Below are positions 26,749-32,864 of a stretch of 41,056 bases of DNA, piece by piece. Location: positions 1 through 41,056 of the IMG/VR virus record IMGVR_UViG_3300007351_000029. One strand, given 5' to 3'. Position numbers and translations under genes: made by a program. Source of the stretch: a virus. The notes below the pieces were generated by a model, which saw only the letters and a list, made by a program, of their open reading frames with translations, did no database searches and had not been told where the DNA came from. Position 1 is the stretch's first letter, and each line of letters starts with the position of its first letter.

Positions 26749-27425
26749 TAGAGTAATCCCTGCTCTCTCATGCTACACATTGCAGCATATGGACAGTCCC
26801 CACATTCAAAGTCCTTATCGGCCCCACCCCAATCTACCACGCGGTACTTGTACTGCTTTGGTGCTAACTTAGCTTCTTCGTGAGTCTTAAGTATAGCCAG
26901 CCGTTCCAGCATCCAGTCCCAGTTGTCATCAATTTCCTTTTGCGTAGCTTCCACATGGTACACAATTAGATCAGGAAAGGGCGGCGCATAGTTTCCCATG
27001 AGGTGTAATATAGCAAAGTGCCCGTCAGTCCTACCAGTGGTTTTCATGTAGGAAAGAAACTGCTTATGCCAGTTCTTGCCAAGGTCCTCGAAACCCTTAT
27101 TAGAGCTTTTTCGAGTGCTCTTAATTTCATAAAACTCAGCATTAACTTCTACATGGTCAGTGTGAAAGCTGATTCCATCTAACACACCCTCAGTGGGACG
27201 TTGACTACCTTGCAGCAATGTCTTTTCAAACGCCAGCCCTGTAACATAGAACATAAGTGTCCTACGTTCAGGCATTTGAGGTAGCATTTGCCGTTGATAG
27301 TAAGCTTTTGTGAGACACCCTATCAGGGAGGTAACCCCAGGAGCCTCCTGTTGTTCCCGCGCCATAGCGGCCCACATTTGCCTGAGTAACTTATCCTCAT
27401 GGGCAGGAACTCTAGTAGCTTTCAT
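26748..27425 (-). CDS. Cas4/RecB-like PD-(D/E)xK nuclease with Fe-S cysteines
   Basis: 225 aa. One Cys lies near the start (C37, in LIGCLTKAYY) and three near the end (C208, C211, C217, in CGDCPYAAMC). This is the 1+3 cysteine pattern that holds a 4Fe-4S cluster in Cas4 and AddB-type nucleases. The catalytic core is D83 in GVLDG, then E100-x-K102 (YEIKSTR). It likely trims DNA ends in recombination. No CRISPR array or Cas1/Cas2 is present. It sits between two membrane micropeptides and is coupled to both by overlaps. Confidence 0.87.
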   Translation of the reverse strand: MKATRVPAHEDKLLRQMWAAMAREQQEAPGVTSLIGCLTKAYYQRQMLPQMPERRTLMFYVTGLAFEKTLLQGSQRPTEGVLDGISFHTDHVEVNAEFYEIKSTRKSSNKGFEDLGKNWHKQFLSYMKTTGRTDGHFAILHLMGNYAPPFPDLIVYHVEATQKEIDDNWDWMLERLAILKTHEEAKLAPKQYKYRVVDWGGADKDFECGDCPYAAMCSMREQGLL

Positions 27426-27526
27426 GGTTTAGCCTTTTGCCAGTAGTAGATCAAACTAAAAGCAACTATTATTAATACAACTATTTTTACTTCTTCTGGA
27501 GCTGTATAATACAGTGTTCTAATCAT
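27422..27526 (-). CDS. 34-aa membrane micropeptide
   Basis: ATG at 27526; the stop overlaps the Cas4-like start (ATGA). Residues 13-29 (VKIVVLIIVAFSLIYYW) form one hydrophobic helix, and the tail is basic (QKAKP). The ribosome site is weak (GAAAGTTAAAG). The start lies 15 bases after the structured RNA, so this gene's translation could depend on that RNA. Role unknown; a phage membrane or holin-like peptide is possible. Confidence 0.55.
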   Translation of the reverse strand: MIRTLYYTAPEEVKIVVLIIVAFSLIYYWQKAKP

Positions 27527-27541
27527 CTTTAACTTTCGAGG

Positions 27542-27690
27542 CCCGGTGGGTTGGAGTCAACGAGACAGTGAGCATCCCCATGAAACTGCCACCCAATCGC
27601 CTCCACTTACAGAGCCCTGTAACCGGAATAGACAGGATATGTATGACCCTTCACCCACCCGACCTCTGGTAGTAGTCAGGCCCACCTGGG
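27542..27690 (-). ncRNA. Predicted structured RNA, four-way junction
   Basis: No coding frame fits here. On the minus strand, P1 pairs CCCAGGTGGG (27690-27681) with CCCACCGGG (27550-27542), nine pairs with one bulged A. Inside it are three hairpins: CCTGAC/GTCGGG, TCCTGT/ACAGGG (GU pairs allowed), and a long irregular one whose strands TGGAG GCGA GGCAGT pair with ACTGTC TCGT CTCCA. A further TTAAC/GTTAA pair could extend P1. The RNA lies between tRNA-Leu and the micropeptide/Cas4-like genes. It may be a free RNA or a 5' leader controlling that operon. Pairing done by eye. Confidence 0.5.
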
Positions 27691-27719
27691 GAGGTTAAGC
27701 CCGACGAAAACCCTAATGG

Positions 27720-27745
27720 TGTGAGCCTCATCCTCCTAGCTCACA
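27720..27745 (-). other. Hairpin with Shine-Dalgarno-like loop
   Basis: A perfect seven-pair stem, TGTGAGC/GCTCACA, with a 12-base loop. On the minus strand the loop reads TAGGAGGATGAG, so it shows AGGAGG directly followed by ATG. It lies between tRNA-Leu and the structured RNA. It may be a processing or stability element. The zero spacing of AGGAGG to ATG makes a normal start unlikely. Confidence 0.45.
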
Positions 27746-27784
27746 TGGTAGCCCATCCAGCTTTGACCTTGCTACTTCACGTAC

Positions 27785-27870
27785 TGGTGCCGAAGGAGGG
27801 GGTCGAACCCTCATACCATTACTGGCGGCTGATTTTAAGTCAGCTGTGTCTGCCATTCCACCACTTCGGC
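27785..27870 (-). tRNA. tRNA-Leu (anticodon UAA)
   Basis: 86 nt including encoded CCA. The acceptor stem GCCGAAG pairs with CTTCGGC. The anticodon arm CTGA-CTTAAAA-TCAG gives UAA, reading UUA. A long variable arm (CGCCAGTAATGGT region) marks it as a class II tRNA, and the T arm GAGGG-TTCGACC-CCCTC is complete. UUA codons are common in the phage genes, so it probably supplies a codon that is rare in the host. Confidence 0.95.
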
Positions 27871-27871
27871 T

Positions 27872-27947
27872 TGGTACGACGGACAGGATTCGAACCTGTA
27901 ACCGCTGACTTATAAGGTCAGTGCTCTAACCGTTGAGCTACCGTCGC
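27872..27947 (-). tRNA. tRNA-Ile (anticodon UAU)
   Basis: 76 nt including encoded CCA. The acceptor GCGACGG pairs with CCGTCGT (the first pair is G-U), the D arm is GCTC/GAGC, the anticodon arm CTGAC-CTTATAA-GTCAG gives UAU, and the T arm is ACAGG-TTCGAAT-CCTGT. It reads AUA directly and so needs no lysidine. AUA is frequent in the phage genes. It lies one base from tRNA-Leu. Confidence 0.93.
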
Positions 27948-27952
27948 ATAAC

Positions 27953-28207
27953 CTACTCCTTGGCCGTGTCCCAGGTGCTATTGAAGCCAATAGCTGCTGA
28001 GGCAACAACCACTACACCCACAATAAACTCAGCGACGTCACCAGTGAACCTATCGGTGAGCACAAGTGCTCCACCCCAAGATGTGGTGATAGCCAAAGTC
28101 AACGCTGGTGTAATCTTGCCGTTAATCATAGGCACGACTCGTTTAATCAACTCCACTCCCGCTGTAATAAACGGGGCGGAGAGCATAAAGGTGTACGCCT
28201 CGTCCAT
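27953..28207 (-). CDS. Putative holin
   Basis: 84 aa with three hydrophobic segments (about 7-28, 32-50 and 58-76), short loops and a short polar C-terminus, the layout of a class I holin. It would form membrane holes that let the endolysins reach the wall. It shares one base with the upstream gene and sits just before the two tRNAs. The endolysins lie 2 kb upstream in the same operon. No family motif is diagnostic, so other small membrane roles remain possible. Confidence 0.62.
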   Translation of the reverse strand: MDEAYTFMLSAPFITAGVELIKRVVPMINGKITPALTLAITTSWGGALVLTDRFTGDVAEFIVGVVVVASAAIGFNSTWDTAKE

Positions 28208-28884
28208 TAGACCTTACTGTGCTTCCCCTCACCATCAACGGTGAGCTTACCAGCCTCAACCAGTTCCTTCAACAGCGTACCACGGGCAAGCTTCTCAGTA
28301 GCCTCAGTGTAACCACTGTGCCCCCGGATAGAGTTGTCCGAATAGTAAGCCTGCATGAACTCGTTGCCAGTCTTGCCTTCGGCCATATCAAGGATGACCT
28401 GCTCAAAATCAATGGACTGAACAGCCGACGCTGTACCCCAGCCCTCAACCTCCACAATCTGCCAAGCCTTTGCGTCAGTGTTGTCCTCCCACTTTGGAGA
28501 CTCCTGGCTACCCAGGTTCTGACGGAGTGTAGCCTGACCATACTTCCAGTGAACCCGCTTGCCTTCAAGCGCATAGAGGTCACGCTCACCTGACGGAGCG
28601 GCTACACGGAAGCTTTCCGTGAACACAGACCAGGGCTGGTTGTTAGCCGAGGAATAATTAATCCGCGGGCTAAACGTAGGAAACGGGAAAGGAATGCGCG
28701 AGGAAATCACCTCAATATCAGTGTGGTCAAAGTATACCACACGTCGCTTTGCGCCCTCACCCCCAAACCTATTGGCCTCATCAACGTCTCGCACTTCCTT
28801 CAACACCCCCCAGAACTCAGTGACATCAGGCTCAAAGCTCTGCGGGGGGTCAGCGGACAGTGGACGACGGCCTTCAGTGGTCAA
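28207..28884 (-). CDS. Possible single-stranded DNA-binding protein
   Basis: 225 aa, TTG start overlapping the helicase stop (TTGA), with GGGAG about seven bases upstream. The first 160 residues are beta-rich with many aromatics (RVVYFDHTDIEVIS, WSVFTESFRV), as in OB-fold proteins. The C-terminus is helical with a charged end (KLTVDGEGKHSKV). It follows the RepA-like helicase, where phages often encode an SSB, but no acidic SSB tail is visible. The function is inferred only from fold character and position. Confidence 0.5.
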   Translation of the reverse strand: MTTEGRRPLSADPPQSFEPDVTEFWGVLKEVRDVDEANRFGGEGAKRRVVYFDHTDIEVISSRIPFPFPTFSPRINYSSANNQPWSVFTESFRVAAPSGERDLYALEGKRVHWKYGQATLRQNLGSQESPKWEDNTDAKAWQIVEVEGWGTASAVQSIDFEQVILDMAEGKTGNEFMQAYYSDNSIRGHSGYTEATEKLARGTLLKELVEAGKLTVDGEGKHSKV

Positions 28885-29642
28885 TTTGGACTCCCTAAAG
28901 TCAACTTAGGCAAAAACTGCATTGTGTTTTCATCGAAGGAAAAGTGTCGCGGTGCTAACTCTTTTGTAGCGTGCCGCACTATATCAAAGCTCACTGTTAT
29001 GTCACCCCATGACTTCCTCTCCACCTTTATGATACTATCCGCCCAGGCACTAATGACGCTACTACCAATCATATCGTCACTGCCTCGTGCCTCGGTGTCA
29101 CCTTGTTTGCGAGTGTGGCTTACTAATACTACTGCCATACTAGGGAAATGCCCTAACAGTTTATCGATACCGTCTAGTAGGTCCTGTACTGAACGCCAAT
29201 CAAGAATGTTGCCCTGCATAACTTTATATATAGGGTCAATGATTAGCAGTTCAGGCCTCATGGCATCTACGTAGTTGTAAAGCCTATTCCACCCGCCCTC
29301 GTTGTCTAACTTTAAACTATACTCACTCCACACCCATACCTTTTGTTTCGTTTCTTCTGCCCCCTGTAGCATCTTCTTAATACGTGACTGAAGCATGGGC
29401 TCAGGCAGCTCAAGTTGAAGATACAGGACACTGGCACCCATGATAGGTGTTGTGAAGTCTAGCCAGGTCTCCCCCTTCGAAACCGCCAAAGCTAAATAAA
29501 TAGCCAGCATGGATTTCAGTGACTTGTATCTTCCGTAAAGAACACCTTTAGACCCCTGAAAGAGTAGCCCATCACTGATAACTGCTTGAAGTGGCGGTGG
29601 CTCCCAACTTAGAAATTCTTTTAAATCTCTAGGCTCAGGCAC
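28881..29642 (-). CDS. RepA/RegA-like hexameric helicase or ATPase
   Basis: 253 aa, GTG start. Walker A is G37-x4-L42-K43-S44 (GRYKSLKS), Walker B is LLIIDPIY (D137), and a later strand VVLVSHTRKQG carries the sensor His. This matches the RepA-type (AAA_25) family, RecA-fold hexamers that unwind DNA at replication forks. With the family A polymerase it forms a likely replisome. No primase motif is visible. It lies upstream of the possible SSB gene and overlaps it by four bases. Confidence 0.84.
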   Translation of the reverse strand: MPEPRDLKEFLSWEPPPLQAVISDGLLFQGSKGVLYGRYKSLKSMLAIYLALAVSKGETWLDFTTPIMGASVLYLQLELPEPMLQSRIKKMLQGAEETKQKVWVWSEYSLKLDNEGGWNRLYNYVDAMRPELLIIDPIYKVMQGNILDWRSVQDLLDGIDKLLGHFPSMAVVLVSHTRKQGDTEARGSDDMIGSSVISAWADSIIKVERKSWGDITVSFDIVRHATKELAPRHFSFDENTMQFLPKLTLGSPN

Positions 29643-29904
29643 TCAACCGCTGTCTCCATCTCCAAAGTGTAGTTCTACTCACTCCAGTATCCCTCATTAT
29701 GTCCTGGTTTTTATACTTAGCTAATACCTCCTCAATAGGTAACTTATAGTATTCCTCGACGTAGGTAAGTGACATACTGTGTCGCTCATTAAGTACACGT
29801 AGTTTAGGTCTTTTGGTTAGCCCACCAGCTCCTGCTACATGTGTTACCTCAAGCCCACGTCGGTCAAGGATACGCCTACGAAGTTCCTTGACTGATATAC
29901 TCAT
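29635..29904 (-). CDS. Helix-turn-helix DNA-binding protein
   Basis: 89 aa. The C-terminal third is a helix-turn-helix: LAKYKNQDIMRDTGVSRTTLW, then WRWRQRL. The N-terminus is basic (KELRRRILDRRGLE). It overlaps the helicase start by 8 bases, so it is likely coupled to replication. It may bind the origin, load the helicase or regulate. A site-specific function is not visible. Confidence 0.72.
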   Translation of the reverse strand: MSISVKELRRRILDRRGLEVTHVAGAGGLTKRPKLRVLNERHSMSLTYVEEYYKLPIEEVLAKYKNQDIMRDTGVSRTTLWRWRQRLSA

Positions 29905-30089
29905 TACTTGTCAAATGGCCTATCGGTAGGCCACCCACGGAGGTCATACTCAGGGAGTTCAACCTCATCCACAAGGTCGAACCCGTCAGCTATTTGCGCT
30001 GAAATCACATCATCCCAATCGTCGTCTACAAGAAGGAACAGGCGCTCCCTAACCCCATCAGCATGCTTGAAGTACAGCAATGTTCCCAT
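29904..30089 (-). CDS. Small acidic protein
   Basis: 61 aa with an acidic middle (VDDDWDDVISAQIADGFD) and no Cys. It is coupled to both neighbours by one-base overlaps. It may be a small regulator or an inhibitor of a host protein. I do not recognise it. Confidence 0.65.
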   Translation of the reverse strand: MGTLLYFKHADGVRERLFLLVDDDWDDVISAQIADGFDLVDEVELPEYDLRGWPTDRPFDK

Positions 30090-30223
30090 TAGTCATCTCC
30101 ACAACAACTACACACCATAAAGGTAGGTTCAGTATCATTGTACCTGACCACTGACCAAACTTTAGGACACTCTTCATGTCGGCTGAATCTACAAGATGAG
30201 CACTTTAGTTCCAGGCTCTTCAT
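30089..30223 (-). CDS. Small Cys-rich protein
   Basis: 44 aa from ATG 30223. I chose this start because it overlaps the SLT stop as ATGA; the longer frame to 30271 runs inside the SLT gene. It has CSSC at 9-12, a Cys at 20 (EECP) and CSCC near the end, a compact zinc-binding set. It lies at the junction between lysis and replication genes. Function unknown. Confidence 0.62.
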   Translation of the reverse strand: MKSLELKCSSCRFSRHEECPKVWSVVRYNDTEPTFMVCSCCGDD

Positions 30224-30630
30224 AAACAGGCCTTCCAAGGGGTCGTCCCATTGAGTTGGTACAGATGCCAAGCTATGATTAAGTTTATTCTATTATTACT
30301 AACCTCATCCCAACTATACCCTAGGTCCTCTATCCAGGACTCATGTATAGGGTGAATCTGCATTAATCCTGTAGCAAAGGATTGCTTATTAACCTGTGTC
30401 CCATCATAGCGGCTTTCACACCAAGCAACAGGTACCACAAAGTTTGCAAACTCAACACTACCTGACACTTCAAGTGCCAGTTCATATACTTGTTCCCGGG
30501 AAGTCAAGGGAGCGAATTGCAATGCGGATGCTGTTCCGCCTTCCCCCTCGACTGTTACCTCTATTGGCATAGACCCCAGGGCTAGGGTGATAAAGCTCAG
30601 TAGCTCCATCACCCAACTTAACACTATCAT
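30220..30630 (-). CDS. Lytic transglycosylase-like endolysin
   Basis: 136 aa. The first 20 residues are hydrophobic (MELLSFITLALGS), a signal or anchor. The SLT-type core follows: E72 in AWCESRYD, then GLMQIHP at 88-94, the typical Glu and Gln-Ile motifs of peptidoglycan lytic transglycosylases, ending in PWKACL. It cleaves the glycan strand. It follows the GH25 gene by an ATGA overlap, so two wall enzymes with different chemistry are made together. Confidence 0.83.
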   Translation of the reverse strand: MIVLSWVMELLSFITLALGSMPIEVTVEGEGGTASALQFAPLTSREQVYELALEVSGSVEFANFVVPVAWCESRYDGTQVNKQSFATGLMQIHPIHESWIEDLGYSWDEVSNNRINLIIAWHLYQLNGTTPWKACL

Positions 30631-31358
30631 CGTTCCAGTGTGAACTGATAGATTTCCTTGTTTGTATACGCAGCCACAGGCTCAACCCTTCCTGCCACAG
30701 CTTCCTGGGCAAATGCACTGATGTCAGTAGTAAGGTCAAACCCCTGTAGCTTAGGCCAGGCCAAAAACCAGTTCTCATCGAAGACGTTACCGTCAGCGAT
30801 AAACTTTACATCCCTAGCCTCATTAGTATACTGCTTGCCTACCCTTTCTGTCCATCCCCCATAGGTGGGGAAAGGGTCAAACCTCTCGACGTTATCATAG
30901 TCAGCGTCCCACAGTGGGAGGTTCCTGAACTCAGTACTATTTCCAAAGTGCTGCTTCCAGAACCAGTTGGCAGTATAAATAATTGGGCGCGCACCAAGTC
31001 TGGTAACCTCCCTAACTGCGTCCCTAACCTGTTGCGGTGTAACCCAAGTGAGCTCAACGTCAATGGCTACAAAGCGCAGGTTCTCCCATTCACTACCAGC
31101 GGCCTTCAGTGCCTCCCCAACATGCCATGCTCCATTTTGAGATGACAGTGCGAAGTAGGCCGCAGTTTCCATCCCACGTAGGCGAGCCTTACGTAGGGAT
31201 TCTACCGCACCTAGATTGGTAAGCTTTCCTGTGTGAAGGTTAACAATGAGCGCTTCATACCCCACATCTTGAGCTTCCATAATGTCAGCCATATTAAGTG
31301 GAGTGTTCTTGCTGTCCTTCGCCCACGGTGGAATGTCCAGGACTTGAAGTAGTGCCAC
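30627..31358 (-). CDS. GH25-family endolysin (N-acetylmuramidase)
   Basis: 243 aa, GTG start with GGGAGG upstream. The GH25 features are LDIPPW at 7-12 (an early acidic residue), the barrel strand FVAIDVELTW with the catalytic D100-x-E102, then LGARPIIYTANWFW, and a late acidic strand (LWDADYDN). It hydrolyses the MurNAc-GlcNAc bond. No separate wall-binding domain is clear; the last 40 residues may serve. GH25 enzymes are most frequent in phages of Gram-positive hosts, a weak hint at the host. Confidence 0.85.
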   Translation of the reverse strand: MALLQVLDIPPWAKDSKNTPLNMADIMEAQDVGYEALIVNLHTGKLTNLGAVESLRKARLRGMETAAYFALSSQNGAWHVGEALKAAGSEWENLRFVAIDVELTWVTPQQVRDAVREVTRLGARPIIYTANWFWKQHFGNSTEFRNLPLWDADYDNVERFDPFPTYGGWTERVGKQYTNEARDVKFIADGNVFDENWFLAWPKLQGFDLTTDISAFAQEAVAGRVEPVAAYTNKEIYQFTLER

Positions 31359-31464
31359 TAAGTGCCTCCCTAATCATCATGCGCAGTTTCATTGTACGAA
31401 CAGCTTTTACTCTGGGCATACTTTTTAAGTAGTTCCAGTCTGCCCAGACGTGATCTATGCTCAT
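31294..31464 (-). CDS. Possible small basic protein
   Basis: 56 aa. ATG 31464 overlaps the stop of the 37-aa gene (ATGA). The first 33 residues (MSIDHVWADWNYLKSMPRVK and onward) look protein-like, and the rest overlaps the GH25 start in another frame and is low in information. It may be a short real gene whose tail is dispensable, or only a coupling spacer. Confidence 0.35.
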   Translation of the reverse strand: MSIDHVWADWNYLKSMPRVKAVRTMKLRMMIREALSGTTSSPGHSTVGEGQQEHST

Positions 31465-31574
31465 CGCTTCACCGGCACAGGTTCATGTACTGGGGCCTTT
31501 ACCGGAACGATAGTTGGGGCCTTAATAGGTTCCCTTACACGTCGAATCTTTACATGCTTACCCAGGTCACCCAT
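31461..31574 (-). CDS. 37-aa basic, Pro/Val-rich peptide
   Basis: ATG 31574 overlaps the stop of the nucleotidyltransferase-like gene (TAATG). The peptide alternates Lys/Arg with Pro/Val (PIKAPTIVPVKAPVHEPV). It may be a nucleic-acid-binding or linker-like peptide. The tight overlap with both neighbours is the main support. Confidence 0.5.
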   Translation of the reverse strand: MGDLGKHVKIRRVREPIKAPTIVPVKAPVHEPVPVKR

Positions 31575-32734
31575 TAGAACCTTCCCTTCAATCTTCTAGG
31601 TGGGGCCACACTCAACGGCTCTGTTTGCTTGATTAGTCGCTCAATCATGTAACGGGTAGTCAGCTCCACCTCACACTGATACTTTATTTGTAGCATACTA
31701 GTAAGGTCCTTCAATGAGTACGCAATTTTTAGCTGGTCTACAACTAACCACAGCTTAACAAGCTCAAACTTTTCTGATCTCCAACCATAGTCATACTCGT
31801 TAACAATCCCATAGGGGGTTCCCATAGCTACTACATGAGCCTTATTCAGATAATCAGCTTCCGGTACACCCTTATATGACCAGACACCACAACTACATCT
31901 ATCTGTTGCAAAGTGCGAAGCAAAGCTTTTTCCGCGGATACTAGCACATTTAGCTTCGTAAACTTTGTCAGACCAGATACTACCATAGCTACCTCTAAGG
32001 GCCACGCTAGAGTTAGCGGGGCCATCTGCTAAGGTGAAACACCTATAGCCAAACAGCAATGCATCATCCTCAGACCACAGGCTAACATCGGCCTTCACCA
32101 GGGCCTCAACATCTCCAGCGCGGAGCTTTAACTTCAGCTTATCCGCAATGCGAACTGAACGCTGAAGGAGACCTATCGTGTCCCCCCTAGGAGCCACGTC
32201 GTAGACACCCGAACGAAGTCCTCTCAGTGTATCCTCAACATTAATAGTGGTATCCCAAAGGTATCCCCTATTAAGTGAGGAGTCAAAGTCATGGACGACA
32301 CCCTCAGGTGTAAGAACGCTAGTCCCCATAACATTAACAGGTAGTCCTGCTATAAGATAGGTACCATAGCTTTGAAAGGTTTCACTAAACCCATCATAGG
32401 GACTGTGTTCAGGGGTTTCCTGAACTTTAGGTTTATTAACTACCAATTGTGGGAACTTATTGGCCAGTAGATTAGACATAAAGTCTACATCTGCTGTGCA
32501 TCCTAGTAGCCATACGTCCCAGTCTTTAACCGGAATAACCCTGTCCTGTTCAAACGAAGCCAGGGTGTCTCGTACAGCCCCACCAGCAAGTACTAAGCCT
32601 TCCCTTTTAACCCCTAATGTATAAGCAATAGAGTTATAGGTGTCAAGTAATGCTTGGGCAGCTACTGGATGCCCTGTGTAAACAGGAATAGTGGAGCTAC
32701 TAGGCCAGAGATTGTCAAAAGTAACTACTGCCAT
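31574..32734 (-). CDS. Nucleotidyltransferase-like protein with C-terminal CxCG domain
   Basis: 386 aa, the first gene behind a strong promoter. Residues 50-73 contain the polymerase-beta superfamily pattern GGAVRD (51-56), then D71-x-D73 in KDWDVW, as in the head of poly(A) polymerase and CCA-adding enzymes. An HDF-D segment follows. The C-terminal part has C280-x-C282-G283 (CSCGVW) followed by a beta strand with an EYDYGWRSEKF end, a module I associate with actinobacterial proteins. It may modify RNA ends (for example tRNA) or act as a small-molecule nucleotidyltransferase. Function inferred from motifs only. Confidence 0.58.
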   Translation of the reverse strand: MAVVTFDNLWPSSSTIPVYTGHPVAAQALLDTYNSIAYTLGVKREGLVLAGGAVRDTLASFEQDRVIPVKDWDVWLLGCTADVDFMSNLLANKFPQLVVNKPKVQETPEHSPYDGFSETFQSYGTYLIAGLPVNVMGTSVLTPEGVVHDFDSSLNRGYLWDTTINVEDTLRGLRSGVYDVAPRGDTIGLLQRSVRIADKLKLKLRAGDVEALVKADVSLWSEDDALLFGYRCFTLADGPANSSVALRGSYGSIWSDKVYEAKCASIRGKSFASHFATDRCSCGVWSYKGVPEADYLNKAHVVAMGTPYGIVNEYDYGWRSEKFELVKLWLVVDQLKIAYSLKDLTSMLQIKYQCEVELTTRYMIERLIKQTEPLSVAPPRRLKGRF

Positions 32735-32749
32735 GCTTTAGCCTCAGCT

Positions 32750-32765
32750 TGTTTCAATTGGAACA
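32750..32765 (-). promoter_or_regulatory. Palindromic operator just downstream of -10
   Basis: On the minus strand TGTTCCAATTGAAACA, an imperfect palindrome two bases downstream of the -10 box. A close copy (TGTTCCAATTAGGACA) stands at 37150-37165 in the same place relative to another -10-like box. A repressor site at the transcription start is likely. Confidence 0.5.
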
Positions 32766-32767
32766 GC

Positions 32768-32796
32768 ATTGTAACAAAACCATATCATCCTGTCAA
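32768..32796 (-). promoter_or_regulatory. Sigma70-like promoter of the lysis/replication operon
   Basis: Minus strand: TTGACA (32796-32791), 17-base spacer, TACAAT (32773-32768). This is near-consensus, with an operator palindrome at the start site, and the nucleotidyltransferase ATG 34 bases further on. It would drive the tightly coupled minus-strand genes down to the polymerase. Confidence 0.8.
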
Positions 32797-32810
32797 GCCC
32801 TGACACACAC

Positions 32811-32861
32811 TGTATCATCAAATATGAATCATACATAAAGATATAACAATGGGAGATACAA
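32811..32861 (-). promoter_or_regulatory. Copy C of the TTGTATC...TGATGATACA module
   Basis: Minus strand: TTGTATCT at 32861-32854, a -10-like TATATC 16 bases from its start, and TTCATATTTGATGATACA at 32828-32811. The left and right boxes are 33 bases apart, as in copies B and D. It lies upstream of the TTGACA promoter. See the linked finding on the four-copy module. Confidence 0.65.
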
Positions 32862-32864
32862 GTA

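Noticed and set aside
26748-27425. CRISPR-Cas locus because of the Cas4-like protein
   Set aside because: No repeat-spacer array and no Cas1, Cas2 or effector genes are present. Free-standing Cas4-like nucleases are common in phages.
27542-27690. RNase P RNA, tmRNA or 6S RNA
   Set aside because: None of the conserved sequence blocks of these RNAs could be found on either strand.
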